Shown in pieces: positions 16,034 to 26,611 of a stretch of 64,000 bases of DNA. The notes under the pieces were generated by a model that ran no database searches, was not told the origin of the DNA, and saw only the letters and a program-made list of their open reading frames with translations. Within the stretch, counting starts at the first letter, position 1. Each line of letters starts with the position of its first letter. Origin of the DNA: Micromonospora sp. CCTCC AA 2012012 (GTDB lineage Bacteria > Actinomycetota > Actinomycetes > Mycobacteriales > Micromonosporaceae); assembly GCF_040499845.1 (NCBI RefSeq), contig NZ_CP159342.1, forward strand, positions 682,001 to 746,000, given 5' to 3'. The position numbers were made by a program, and so were the translations under genes.

Positions 16034-16933
16034 CTAGACCGGCACCAGGCCGGGTTCCGGGGCGGGGTGGCCGGCGTCGCCGTACGACAGGCGGGTGGCC
16101 GTCCGGACCAGCGCGGCGAGGGCACGGGACCGGCTCTGCGGTGGCCAGGCGATCACCGTGGTCACCGCCGGGGCATCCGTCACCGGCACGGTGGTGAGAT
16201 CGTCACGGAGGTGGACCCGGCACGACTCGGGCAGCACGGCCACGGCGCGGCCCAGCGCGATCAGTTGATAGAGCTGCGCGTGGTCCCGCACCTGCGGGCC
16301 CGGGCCCTCCGGGTAGCTGCCGTCGTGGCGTGGCCAGCGCGGCAGCGGCAGATCGGCCAGCGCGGCGACCTCGGCCACCCGCAGCTCGGCCCGCCCGGCG
16401 AGGGGGTGCCCGACCGGCAGGACCGCGACCTGCTGCTCGGTGCGCAGCTCCTCGCTGTCGAACCCGCTGGCCGAGTCGAACGGCCGGTGCAGCAGCGCCA
16501 CGTCGGCGCGTCCGTCGCGCAGCAGCCGCTCCTGCTCGCCGATGCCGCAGAGCAGCACCTCGACGGTGACCGCGTCGGGCTCGGCGGCGTACGCGTCGAG
16601 CAGCCTCGGCAGCAGCTCACCGCTGGTGCCGGCCTTCATGACCAGGACCAGGCCCGGCTCGCCGGAGGCGGCCAGGGCGGCGCGGCGGGTACGGCGGCCG
16701 GCGGCGTCGACCGCGTCGAGTGCCGCGCGGGCCTCGCGCAGCAGCACCGAGCCGGCCGCAGTGAGGCTGACCGCGCGGCTGGTGCGGTCCAGCAGGGTGA
16801 CGCCGAGTCGCCGTTCGAGCTGCCGGATGGCCCGCGACAGCGGCGGCTGCGCCATGCCGAGGCGGGTCGCGGCCCGCCCGAAGTGCAGTTCCTCGGCGAC
16901 CGCGACGAAGTAGCGCAGCTCCCGCGTCTCCAT
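16034..16933 (-). CDS. LysR-family regulator, divergent from an SDR gene
   Basis: A 299-residue LysR-type regulator. The winged helix-turn-helix (LRYFVAVAEELHFGRAATRLGMAQPPLSRAIRQLE) spans the first 60 residues and is followed by a periplasmic-binding-like effector domain. The effector is unknown. It is transcribed away from an SDR gene. A 17-bp inverted repeat with T-N11-A symmetry lies in the 92-bp gap, so it probably controls both genes. Confidence 0.92.
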   Translation of the reverse strand: METRELRYFVAVAEELHFGRAATRLGMAQPPLSRAIRQLERRLGVTLLDRTSRAVSLTAAGSVLLREARAALDAVDAAGRRTRRAALAASGEPGLVLVMKAGTSGELLPRLLDAYAAEPDAVTVEVLLCGIGEQERLLRDGRADVALLHRPFDSASGFDSEELRTEQQVAVLPVGHPLAGRAELRVAEVAALADLPLPRWPRHDGSYPEGPGPQVRDHAQLYQLIALGRAVAVLPESCRVHLRDDLTTVPVTDAPAVTTVIAWPPQSRSRALAALVRTATRLSYGDAGHPAPEPGLVPV

Positions 16934-16953
16934 CCGACCAGCGTACCCGCACC

Positions 16954-16970
16954 GATACCCGTCAGGTATC
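16954..16970. promoter_or_regulatory. LysR-type box (T-N11-A)
   Basis: GATACC CGTCA GGTATC is a perfect 6-bp inverted repeat with a 5-bp spacer. It contains the T-N11-A core typical of LysR regulators and is positioned 21 bp from the LysR start and 56 bp from the SDR start. Confidence 0.7.
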
Positions 16971-17025
16971 GCTGGACACCTGGACGGTGTTGGTGGCCGG
17001 CCCGGTCGCGGCCAGCATGGGTGTC

Positions 17026-17757
17026 ATGAACGAACGGACGATCGCGCTGGTCACCGGCGCGAACAAGGGAATCGGATACGAGATCGCCGCGGGTCTGGGC
17101 GCCCTCGGCTGGAGCGTCGGCGTCGGCGCCCGGGACGAGCAGCGCCGGGAGGAGGCGGTGGCGAAGCTGCGGGCCGCCGGGGTCGACGCGTTCGGCGTAC
17201 CGCTGGACGTGACCGACGACGCGAGCGTGGCCGCCGCCGCCGAGCTGGTGCGGGAGCGTGCCGGCCGCCTCGACGTGCTCGTCAACAACGCCGGCGTGAC
17301 CGGCGGCATGCCGCAGCAGCCCAGCACGGTCGACCTGGCGGCGGTGCGGACGGCCGTGGAGACCAACGTCCTCGGCGTCCTGCGCGTCACCAACGCAATG
17401 CTGCCGCTGCTGCGCCGCTCCGCGTCACCCCGGATCGTGAACATGTCCAGCGGCGTCGGCTCCCTCACCCGGCAGACCGCCTCCCTCGACGAGCGCGAGA
17501 CGGGCCCGCTGTCGGCCGCGTACTCGCCGTCGAAGACCATGCTCAACGCGGTGACCATCCAGTACGCCAAGGAGCTGCGCGACACGAACATCCTGATCAA
17601 CGCCGCCTGCCCGGGCTTCGTAGCGACCGACCTCAACGGGTTCCGCGGCGTGCGTACCCCCGAACAGGGCGCGGCGGTCGCGATCCGGCTGGCGACGCTG
17701 CCCGACGACGGCCCCACCGGCGGGTTCTTCGAGGACGCCGGGGTGGTGCCCTGGTGA
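17026..17757 (+). CDS. SDR-family oxidoreductase
   Basis: A 243-residue classical short-chain reductase similar to plant-type carbonyl reductases. It has the NADP-binding motif TGANKGIG, the structural motif NNAG, the catalytic serine in MSSGVGS, and YSPSKTM as the YxxxK. The C-terminal PEQGAAVAIRLATLP and GGFFEDAG are typical of this subgroup. It likely reduces a carbonyl or aldehyde. The start was placed at the second ATG (MNERT); an ATG three codons upstream is also possible. It is divergent from, and probably regulated by, the LysR protein. Confidence 0.9.
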   Translation: MNERTIALVTGANKGIGYEIAAGLGALGWSVGVGARDEQRREEAVAKLRAAGVDAFGVPLDVTDDASVAAAAELVRERAGRLDVLVNNAGVTGGMPQQPSTVDLAAVRTAVETNVLGVLRVTNAMLPLLRRSASPRIVNMSSGVGSLTRQTASLDERETGPLSAAYSPSKTMLNAVTIQYAKELRDTNILINAACPGFVATDLNGFRGVRTPEQGAAVAIRLATLPDDGPTGGFFEDAGVVPW

Positions 17758-17762
17758 ACGCC

Positions 17763-17802
17763 GGAGGGCCCCGTTCCGCGCGGTCGCGGAGCGGGGCCCT
17801 CC
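17763..17802. terminator. Bidirectional hairpin terminator
   Basis: GGAGGGCCCCGTTCCGCG pairs with CGCGGAGCGGGGCCCTCC with a single mismatch. It lies between the convergent SDR and methyltransferase genes. There is no strong U-tract, as is common in high-GC actinomycetes. Confidence 0.75.
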
Positions 17803-17811
17803 CGGGGTACG

Positions 17812-18585
17812 TCAGCCCGCGTCACCGCTGCTGCGTCGCGCGAGGTGGACGGTGACGTCGGCGGTGACCTCCACGGCCTCCGGCAGGACCCGGACGATCC
17901 GGTCGAAGACCTGCTCGCGCGCGGCGGGCGGCAGGGTGAGATAGGCCGAGACGGTGGAGAGCAGACCGACGAAGTCGTGGGCGGTCATCGTCAGGCGTCG
18001 CTCGATGACGGACTGCCGCACGTCGGTGAACCAGGCGGACCGGGCGAGTTCCGTGCCGGGCCACTGGAGGACCTGGTCGGCGGGCGTCCCGTCGGGAGAC
18101 GGCACCTCGTCGCTGTCCAGGAACGGCGCCCGGGCCGCGTGGACGGCCTCCGCCACGGCCGGGTCGGCCAGCCGGAGCGGTCCACCGAACGAGGCGAAGA
18201 CCCCGCCCGGTTCCAGCAGCGCGGCCATCCTCGACCACCGTCCCTCCGGCCTCGTCCAGTGCAGCGCCGCCGCCGCGTACACCAGCCCGTGGCTCTCGCC
18301 CGGTGGCAGGTCCTCGAAGGCGGCCTGCACGGTGCGGACCCCCGTGGGCACCTGCCGCCGTAGCTCGGCGAGCATGGCGGCGTCCGGTTCGGTCGCGGTG
18401 ACCGCGATTCCCCGCCGGGCGAACAGCCGGGTCGCCTTGCCCGTCCCGGCACCGATCTCCAGGGCGGTCCGCACCGGCCGACCCGCGTACGTCAGCACCA
18501 GGTCGGCGAGCGCCGCCGGATATCCCGGCCGGAACCGCTCGTACGCCTCCGCCACCGTCCCGAAACTCAGCGCACGCCCGGTCAT
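17812..18585 (-). CDS. Class I SAM-dependent methyltransferase
   Basis: A 257-residue methyltransferase. Motif I is LEIGAGTGKATRLF, the acidic motif II follows as TATEPD, and motif III is GLVYAAAALHW. It belongs to the large group of small-molecule methyltransferases near the UbiE/trans-aconitate methyltransferase type; the substrate is unknown. The second ATG of MLGMTGR was chosen because CAGGA lies about 8 bases upstream of it. It is convergent with the SDR gene and divergent from the SUKH gene. Confidence 0.87.
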   Translation of the reverse strand: MTGRALSFGTVAEAYERFRPGYPAALADLVLTYAGRPVRTALEIGAGTGKATRLFARRGIAVTATEPDAAMLAELRRQVPTGVRTVQAAFEDLPPGESHGLVYAAAALHWTRPEGRWSRMAALLEPGGVFASFGGPLRLADPAVAEAVHAARAPFLDSDEVPSPDGTPADQVLQWPGTELARSAWFTDVRQSVIERRLTMTAHDFVGLLSTVSAYLTLPPAAREQVFDRIVRVLPEAVEVTADVTVHLARRSSGDAG

Positions 18586-18702
18586 GCCGAGCATCCTGAC
18601 ACGGTGGGCCCCGTCGACGCCCGGTCTTTCGGGGCCGTCGGCGCACACCGCCGGGTCGGAAAACGGTGGCGTGCGCGCCGGGGATCGAGCAGGCTGCGGA
18701 TC

Positions 18703-19446
18703 ATGGGAAACTCGGACCCGGTCACCCTCTGGCGGCCCACCGGGCAGGCCGAACTCGATCTCGTCGCGGCGTCCGGCTGGCGGGCCTGGCCACCACGCCT
18801 GCCCGACCAGCCGATCTTCTACCCGGTCCTCAACCGCTGGTACGCCACGAAGATCGCCCGCGAGTGGAACGTCCCCGCCAAGGGCGTCGGCTACGTGACC
18901 CGGTTCGACGTCGAGCGCTCCTATCTGGACCGTCACCAGGTGCGGCAGGCCGGTGGCCGGGACGTGCGCGAGTACTGGATCCCCGCCGAGGAACTCGCCG
19001 AGTTCAACGCCCACCTGGTCGGGCCGATCGTCGAGGAGGCCGACTACCGCGGCCCGGTCGGTGACCAGGAGTTCACCGAGGCCGCTGAGGCCCTGGGCCG
19101 GGCCCTTCCCGCAGCCTGGCGCGGCTACCTGCAAGGTGAGTCGTGGTTCCGGCGCGGTTGGCTGCCGAGCGGCGCCTACGTCTGGCTCAATACGCCACTC
19201 GAGATGCTGGAGGTGCAGGACGCGTGGGGTGACGGCACCGACGCGCACCCCGGCATCGCGATCATCGGCGGGGACGGTTCCCGGGAACAGCTCGTCCTCG
19301 ACCTGCGCAGCGACCCGGCACCGGTGCTGCTGGTCGACATCTCGAGCGACGGCTGGGACGGCGCGATCCGGCAGGCCGACGACGTGAGCCAGTTCCTCGA
19401 CCGCGTCGAGGCGGGCACCTTCGAGTTCCGCTTCGCGGACCGGTAG
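18703..19446 (+). CDS. Two-domain protein with C-terminal SMI1/KNR4 (SUKH)-like module
   Basis: A 247-residue soluble protein of two parts. Residues 5-110 form a domain often annotated as ADP-ribosylation/crystallin J1 (LWRPTGQAELDLV, QPIFYPVLNRWYA, REYWIPAEELAEFN). Residues 120-245 show the SUKH immunity-like pattern (LPAAWRGYLQGESWF, YVWLNTPLEMLEVQ, IAIIGGDGSREQLVLD). SUKH proteins neutralise polymorphic toxins, so an immunity role is possible but no toxin gene is adjacent. The barstar-like gene follows with no gap. The ATG start is at the conserved GNSDPVTLW. Confidence 0.75.
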   Translation: MGNSDPVTLWRPTGQAELDLVAASGWRAWPPRLPDQPIFYPVLNRWYATKIAREWNVPAKGVGYVTRFDVERSYLDRHQVRQAGGRDVREYWIPAEELAEFNAHLVGPIVEEADYRGPVGDQEFTEAAEALGRALPAAWRGYLQGESWFRRGWLPSGAYVWLNTPLEMLEVQDAWGDGTDAHPGIAIIGGDGSREQLVLDLRSDPAPVLLVDISSDGWDGAIRQADDVSQFLDRVEAGTFEFRFADR

Positions 19447-19917
19447 ATGCCGGGAGACGGGGTGACGGGTCGGCTCACGGCGTGCGCGCGGGGTGCCCTG
19501 GTGGAGCTGGCGGCGGTGCTGCCGGCGGCCGGCAGCTTCGTGGTCGCCCGGCTCGACGGCACGCGGATGCCGGACGCGGACCACGCCTTCTACGAGTTCT
19601 CCGACGCGCTGCTCTTCCCCGGCTACTTCGGCTGGAACTGGGCCGCGCTGTCGGACTGCCTCCGTGACCTGCACTGGTTGCCCGCGGACGGGTATCTGAT
19701 CGTGGTGGAGAACGCGTCCCGGTTGCTGTCGGGCTCCACCGAGGACCGGCAGACGCTGTTCCGAGTCCTGTCGCGCGCCGTGCAGGACTGGGCTGACCCG
19801 CTCGGGCGGCCGGACGACCGGAGCGTCCCGTTCACCGTGCTGCTGCTCTGCGACCGCGACGAGGAGGCGGCGTCGCTGCGGGAGGAGATCGCCCGGGCGA
19901 TGCACCAGCCGCGCTGA
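19447..19917 (+). CDS. Barstar-family protein
   Basis: A 156-residue barstar-like inhibitor. It carries the family core FVVARLDGTRM, DADHAFYEFSDAL, FPGYFGWNWAALSDCLRDL and the C-terminal VPFTVLLLCDRDEEAA. Barstar blocks barnase-type RNases with two acidic residues in NLDALWDCL; here that stretch reads NWAALSDCL, so the first acidic residue is alanine. It may bind a different nuclease. The first ATG abuts the upstream stop, but a GTG at 19462 has GGGAG 6 bases before it and may be the real start. The stop codon sits inside a perfect hairpin. Confidence 0.8.
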   Translation: MPGDGVTGRLTACARGALVELAAVLPAAGSFVVARLDGTRMPDADHAFYEFSDALLFPGYFGWNWAALSDCLRDLHWLPADGYLIVVENASRLLSGSTEDRQTLFRVLSRAVQDWADPLGRPDDRSVPFTVLLLCDRDEEAASLREEIARAMHQPR

Positions 19918-19938
19918 GAGCGCCGGCTGGTGCATCGC
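19897..19938. terminator. Hairpin terminator overlapping the barstar stop codon
   Basis: GCGATGCACCAGCCG pairs perfectly with CGGCTGGTGCATCGC, and the loop adds more pairing around the stop codon. It lies between the convergent barstar and MFS genes, so the last five codons of barstar are part of the stem. Confidence 0.75.
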
Positions 19939-19953
19939 ACGGAGTTCTCGTGG

Positions 19954-21546
19954 TCAGACCGCGGCCGGGCGGTCGAGGGTCGGGACGTCGGCGGGTGGCC
20001 CGTCCGGTCGCGCCGCTGCCGCGTCGACGGCGTGGGCGTGGCGGAGCAGGACGACGCAGAGCACGGCGGCGACCAGCATCACCACCCCGGCGGCGACGGC
20101 CGCGGCGTGCATGCCGTCGAGGAACGCCGCCCGCGCCGCCGTCAGGATCAGCGCGCCGGTCCCGCCCGGCAGTCGGGCCGCGGTGGTGAGGGCGCCGGCC
20201 AGCGTCTCCCGGGCCTCGCCGGTGGCCACCGGCGGTAGGCCGTCGGGCAGCGCCGGACCGATCCGGAGCCGGTAGACGGCGCTGCCGACGCTGCCCAGCA
20301 GGGCCATCCCGAGGGCGCCGGCGAACTCCGTCGCCGACTCCAGCAGGCCGGAGACCGAGCTGGCCCGCTCGGCGGGCGCCTCGCCGAGGACCACGTCGGT
20401 GACCAGGGACATCACCACCACCAGGCCGACGGCGTAGAGGCTCGCGCCGATCATGACGGGCCACAGGCCCGACCCGGGTCGGACCGCGGTCAGCACCGCG
20501 AAGCCACCGGCGGCGACGACGAAACCGGCGGCCATGACGTACGCCCGGTTGGTCCGGCGGGCGGCGACCGCCGCGAGCGGTGCGGCGGCCCCCACCCCGA
20601 CGGTCGGCAGCAGGCTCCACAGCGCCGCCCGCAGCGGGCTCATGCCGAGGACGAGCTGGAGGTACTGGGTGGTGAAGATGGCGAAGCCGACCAGCGCGAA
20701 CGTGGCGAGCATGGTGACCAGCAGGGAGGCGCCGAACGCCCGACGGCGGAACAGCGTCAGGTCGATCATCGGCTCGGGCCGGGTCCGCTGCCGGTGGAGG
20801 AAGAGGGCGCCGACGGCTGCTCCGGCGAGGAGGGCCGCCGCCGGCAGCGGCGCGAAGCCGTCCCGGGCCAGCTCCTTGATGCCGTAGATCATGGGCAGGA
20901 TGGCGGCCAGCGAGAGCACCGAGCCGACCAGGTCGAAGCCGGTGGCGTGCGGCGTGCGGAACTCGGGCAGCAGGACCGGGCCGAGGAGCAGCAGCAGGGC
21001 CATCGCCGGGATGTTGATCAGAAAGACCGATCCCCACCAGAAGTGTTCGAGCAGGAAGCCGCTGAGCACCGGCCCGATCGCGATGCCGCCGGTCATCGCG
21101 GCGGTCCAGATCGCGATCGCCGTGCCCCGCTGCCGGTCGTCCTGGAACATGTTGCGGATCAGGCCGAGCGTCGACGGCATCAGGGTGGCGCCGCCGATGC
21201 CCAGCAGCGCCCGGGCGAGGATCAGCACCTCGGCGCTGCCGGCGTACGCGGCCAGCAGCGAGGCCGCGCTGAACGCGGCGGCGCCGACCAGCAGCAGCCG
21301 ACGCCGCCCGATCCGGTCCCCGAGGGAGCCCATCGTGAGCAGCAGGCCGGCGAGGACGAAGCCGTACATGTCGAAGATCCAGAGTTGCTGAGTGCTGGTC
21401 GGGGCCAGCTCCCGGCTGATGAACGGCACGGCGAAGTAGAGCACCGACACGTCCATCGAGACCAGCAGCAGGGGCAGCATCAGCACCCCGAAGCCGAGCC
21501 ATTCCCTTCGGCCCGCCCGGGGCCCCTCCGTGTTCACCGCATCCAT
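19954..21546 (-). CDS. MFS drug exporter, DHA2 family (14 helices)
   Basis: A 530-residue major-facilitator exporter. The DHA2 motif C (LDVSVLYFA-like, here MDVSVLYFAVPF) and motif A (GSLGDRIGRRRLLL) are present, and hydrophobic stretches support about 14 membrane helices. It resembles QacA/SmvA/LfrA drug pumps and should export cationic or lipophilic toxins using proton motive force. A divergent TetR gene and twin operators lie upstream, so drug-inducible derepression is likely. The C-terminal tail is soluble and proline-rich. Confidence 0.92.
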   Translation of the reverse strand: MDAVNTEGPRAGRREWLGFGVLMLPLLLVSMDVSVLYFAVPFISRELAPTSTQQLWIFDMYGFVLAGLLLTMGSLGDRIGRRRLLLVGAAAFSAASLLAAYAGSAEVLILARALLGIGGATLMPSTLGLIRNMFQDDRQRGTAIAIWTAAMTGGIAIGPVLSGFLLEHFWWGSVFLINIPAMALLLLLGPVLLPEFRTPHATGFDLVGSVLSLAAILPMIYGIKELARDGFAPLPAAALLAGAAVGALFLHRQRTRPEPMIDLTLFRRRAFGASLLVTMLATFALVGFAIFTTQYLQLVLGMSPLRAALWSLLPTVGVGAAAPLAAVAARRTNRAYVMAAGFVVAAGGFAVLTAVRPGSGLWPVMIGASLYAVGLVVVMSLVTDVVLGEAPAERASSVSGLLESATEFAGALGMALLGSVGSAVYRLRIGPALPDGLPPVATGEARETLAGALTTAARLPGGTGALILTAARAAFLDGMHAAAVAAGVVMLVAAVLCVVLLRHAHAVDAAAARPDGPPADVPTLDRPAAV

Positions 21547-21590
21547 GCCGACACCCTCATCCGTCGGGAGTCACGTCACCGCGACCCGCT

Positions 21591-21635
21591 AACTGCGTAC
21601 GCCATACGCGTTACTGCGTAGGTTATACGCAGTAA
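21591..21635. promoter_or_regulatory. Twin TetR operators, GCGTA-N5-TACGC
   Basis: TTACTGCGTA GGTTA TACGCAGTAA is a perfect 10-bp inverted repeat (21611-21635). A second, weaker copy, AACTGCGTA CGCCA TACGC, precedes it (21591-21609). The cores are 21 bp apart, two helical turns, on the same face. They lie between the MFS start and the divergent TetR start. Confidence 0.8.
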
Positions 21636-21668
21636 TAGGATGGCGGTCAAGCCACGGGAAGCGGAGCG

Positions 21669-22445
21669 ATGACAGACGACACCGACAGCGGACTGCCGGC
21701 CAGCCTCGAAGCCGCCTGGGGGCTGCGGGAACGGCCGACCAGAGGACCGAAGCGCGGGCTGAGCCTGGACCGGATCGTCCAGGCCGCGATCGCCGTCGCC
21801 GCGGCGGACGGCCTCGCCGCGGTCTCGATGGGCCGGGTCGCCAAGGAACTCGGCACGGCCCCGATGTCGCTCTACCGGTACGTCGCCGCGAAGACGGAAC
21901 TGCTGGACCTGATGACCGACGCCGCCTTCGGGCCGCCGGAGCCGACGCCCGGCCCCGAGGTCACCTGGCGCGAGGGCATGAGCCGGTGGGCCTGGGATCA
22001 GCTGGCCGGCTTCCGGCGGCATCCCTGGTTGCGGCACGTTCCGGTCGGTTCGCCACCGATCCTGCCGAACCAGATCGCCTGGATGGAGCACGCGCTCGCG
22101 GTGCTCCGCCCGACCGGCCTCACCGGGCCGGAGAAGATCGCCACCGTGCTGCTGGTCAGCGGCTACGTGCGCTACTGGGCCACGGTCACCCTCGACGTCC
22201 AGGCCGTCGCGCAGGCCGCCGGCTCGACCGCCGAGGAGGCGATGGCCACGTACGGGCGGCGGCTCGCGAAGGTCGTCGACCCCGCCCGGTTCCCCGAGGT
22301 CAGCGAGCTGATGAGCAGCGGTGGCCTGGACGACGAACCGGGCAACCCCGACGCGGACTTCGTCTTCGGCCTGGAGCGGATCCTGGACGGCGTCGAGGCG
22401 CTGGTCCGCTCCCGCGCGACCGGGCACGCCGCGGCCACCGGCTGA
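21669..22445 (+). CDS. TetR-family regulator of the MFS exporter
   Basis: A 258-residue TetR-type regulator with a C-terminal tetracycline-repressor-like ligand domain. The N-terminal part holds the helix-turn-helix (DRIVQAAIAVAAADGLAAVSMGRVAKELGTAPMSLYRYV) after a 30-residue lead. The ligand domain contains WREGMSRWAWDQL and GLERILDGVEALV. It is divergent from the exporter gene across 122 bp that hold the two operators, so it most likely represses both genes until a drug binds. The ATG lies at MTDDTDSG. Confidence 0.92.
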   Translation: MTDDTDSGLPASLEAAWGLRERPTRGPKRGLSLDRIVQAAIAVAAADGLAAVSMGRVAKELGTAPMSLYRYVAAKTELLDLMTDAAFGPPEPTPGPEVTWREGMSRWAWDQLAGFRRHPWLRHVPVGSPPILPNQIAWMEHALAVLRPTGLTGPEKIATVLLVSGYVRYWATVTLDVQAVAQAAGSTAEEAMATYGRRLAKVVDPARFPEVSELMSSGGLDDEPGNPDADFVFGLERILDGVEALVRSRATGHAAATG

Positions 22446-22462
22446 CCCGGCGCAGACGCCGA

Positions 22463-22497
22463 AGGGCCCCTCACCCGCCGTCGCGGGAAGGGGCCCT
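22463..22497. terminator. Bidirectional hairpin terminator
   Basis: AGGGCCCCT pairs with AGGGGCCCT, and an inner CCCGC/GCGGG stem extends the hairpin. It sits between the convergent tetR and acnA genes. Confidence 0.75.
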
Positions 22498-22509
22498 CCG
22501 TCGGGTACG

Positions 22510-25350
<2,841 letters not shown>

Positions 25351-25457
25351 GTCGTACTCCTTCACACCAGCGACCGTGAGTAGTCCTGAGCAGTCTGTCG
25401 CACCGACCGGGACGACGCCCCGGTTAGGTGACACTTACCGCCGATTCTCGTTCAACA

Positions 25458-25475
25458 AAACCGTACGTCCGTCTT
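25458..25475. promoter_or_regulatory. AcnR-type operator upstream of acnA
   Basis: AAACCGTACGTCCGTCTT matches the 18-mer in front of the AcnR-like gene (3691-3708) at 16 of 18 positions. It lies in the acnA/LysR divergent region, 108 bp before the acnA start. The match and the function of AcnR in corynebacteria make this a likely repressor site. Confidence 0.65.
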
Positions 25476-25597
25476 GCTATCAACGCAAGTTCGTACGCGG
25501 TCGCGGGGACACATTCGTGATGCACTATGGATGCGTCGGCGGATGCGGCGACCCGTCGGGCTCCGGAGGGTCCCCGCGGTCGAACGGAGGCGACCGG

Positions 25598-26611
25598 GTG
25601 GAGCTGGAGGTCCGACAGCTGCGAGTTTTCCTGGCCGTGGCCCGGTCGGAGAGCTTCAGCCGGGCCGCCCTGTTCCTCGGGCTCACCCAGCCGGCGGTGA
25701 CGGCTCACGTCAAGCGGCTCGAACGGCACTTCGGCCTGCCGCTGTTCGCCCGCACCACCCGGATGGTCCGCCTCACCGAGGCGGGTCGACGGCTGCTGCC
25801 CCTGGCCGAGCGGGTGGTGTTCGACCTGGCGGAGGTGGACCGGGTGATGGCCGGCGGCAGCCCGGCGACGTTCCGCTTCGGCGCGGAGGCGCCGGCGCTG
25901 ACCAGGATCCTCGGGCCGCTGCGGCGACTCCTTCCGACGACGGACTTCGACGTGGTGGTGGAACTGTCCGAACGCAGCGTCGCTCAGATCCGGGCCGGTC
26001 AGCGGCACGCCGCCCAGGTCTACGACTTCGAGGTGTCCCCGCTGCCGCTGGACGGACTGGGCTCGGTCGTGCTGGACCGGGAGCCGATCTGGGCGGTGCT
26101 GCCCCGCTCGCACCGGCTGGCGGAAGCGCCCGCGGTCGCCCTGGCCGAGCTGGCCGGCGACCCGTGGGTGCTCCGCCCGACCGGGCAGCGGCTGCGCCGG
26201 TTCGTCGTCGAGGCGTGCCGCAGCGCCGGGTTCGAGCCCCGCGTGCGCCACGCGGCCACCGACGGCACCGCCATCGAGTACATGATCGCCGATCACGGCT
26301 GCGTCACCCTGGGATCGCCGATCAACCTCGGCAGTCCGCACTACGTCCAACGTCCCCTGGCCGACCCGGTGGAGAGAACCCTCCGGCTGGTCTGGTCCAC
26401 CGGCGAGGTGGCCCATGAGCTGGTCGTCGTGGTGGCCGACCTGATGCGGGGGCGCTATCTCGACGCGGCCCTGACCAACAATCCGGAGTACGGGCGGACG
26501 CTGCTCGACCGCCGCCGGCGCGCAGCCGTTCCCGCCGCCGGAGCGCCGGCGGCGGGAAGGGTCAGCGTGCCCCCGACGGGGGCGTCGGTGCTACCCGGCC
26601 CGGCTCAGTAG
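25598..26611 (+). CDS. LysR-family regulator, divergent from acnA
   Basis: A 337-residue LysR-type regulator. The helix-turn-helix is QLRVFLAVARSESFSRAALFLGLTQPAVTAHVKRLE, followed by an effector domain. The GTG start has GGAGG 7 bases upstream. It is divergent from aconitase with 247 bp between starts and might help control it, although this is only positional inference. The final 30 residues (from RRRAAVPAAG) are low-complexity and are encoded by a perfect hairpin that looks like a terminator, so the gene appears to have lost its ancestral stop and run through it. It overlaps the next convergent gene by 7 bp. Confidence 0.9.
   Translation: MELEVRQLRVFLAVARSESFSRAALFLGLTQPAVTAHVKRLERHFGLPLFARTTRMVRLTEAGRRLLPLAERVVFDLAEVDRVMAGGSPATFRFGAEAPALTRILGPLRRLLPTTDFDVVVELSERSVAQIRAGQRHAAQVYDFEVSPLPLDGLGSVVLDREPIWAVLPRSHRLAEAPAVALAELAGDPWVLRPTGQRLRRFVVEACRSAGFEPRVRHAATDGTAIEYMIADHGCVTLGSPINLGSPHYVQRPLADPVERTLRLVWSTGEVAHELVVVVADLMRGRYLDAALTNNPEYGRTLLDRRRRAAVPAAGAPAAGRVSVPPTGASVLPGPAQ
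26529..26558. terminator. Hairpin inside the LysR 3' end
   Basis: TTCCCGCCGCCGG, loop AGCG, CCGGCGGCGGGAA: a perfect 13-bp stem. It resembles the other intergenic terminators here but is translated as part of the LysR C-terminus, where it encodes Pro/Ala repeats. Confidence 0.6.

Noticed and set aside
25351..25434. N-terminal extension of aconitase to 25434
   Set aside because: The GTG at 25350 has AAGGAG at ideal spacing and matches family N-termini; the extension has no similarity.
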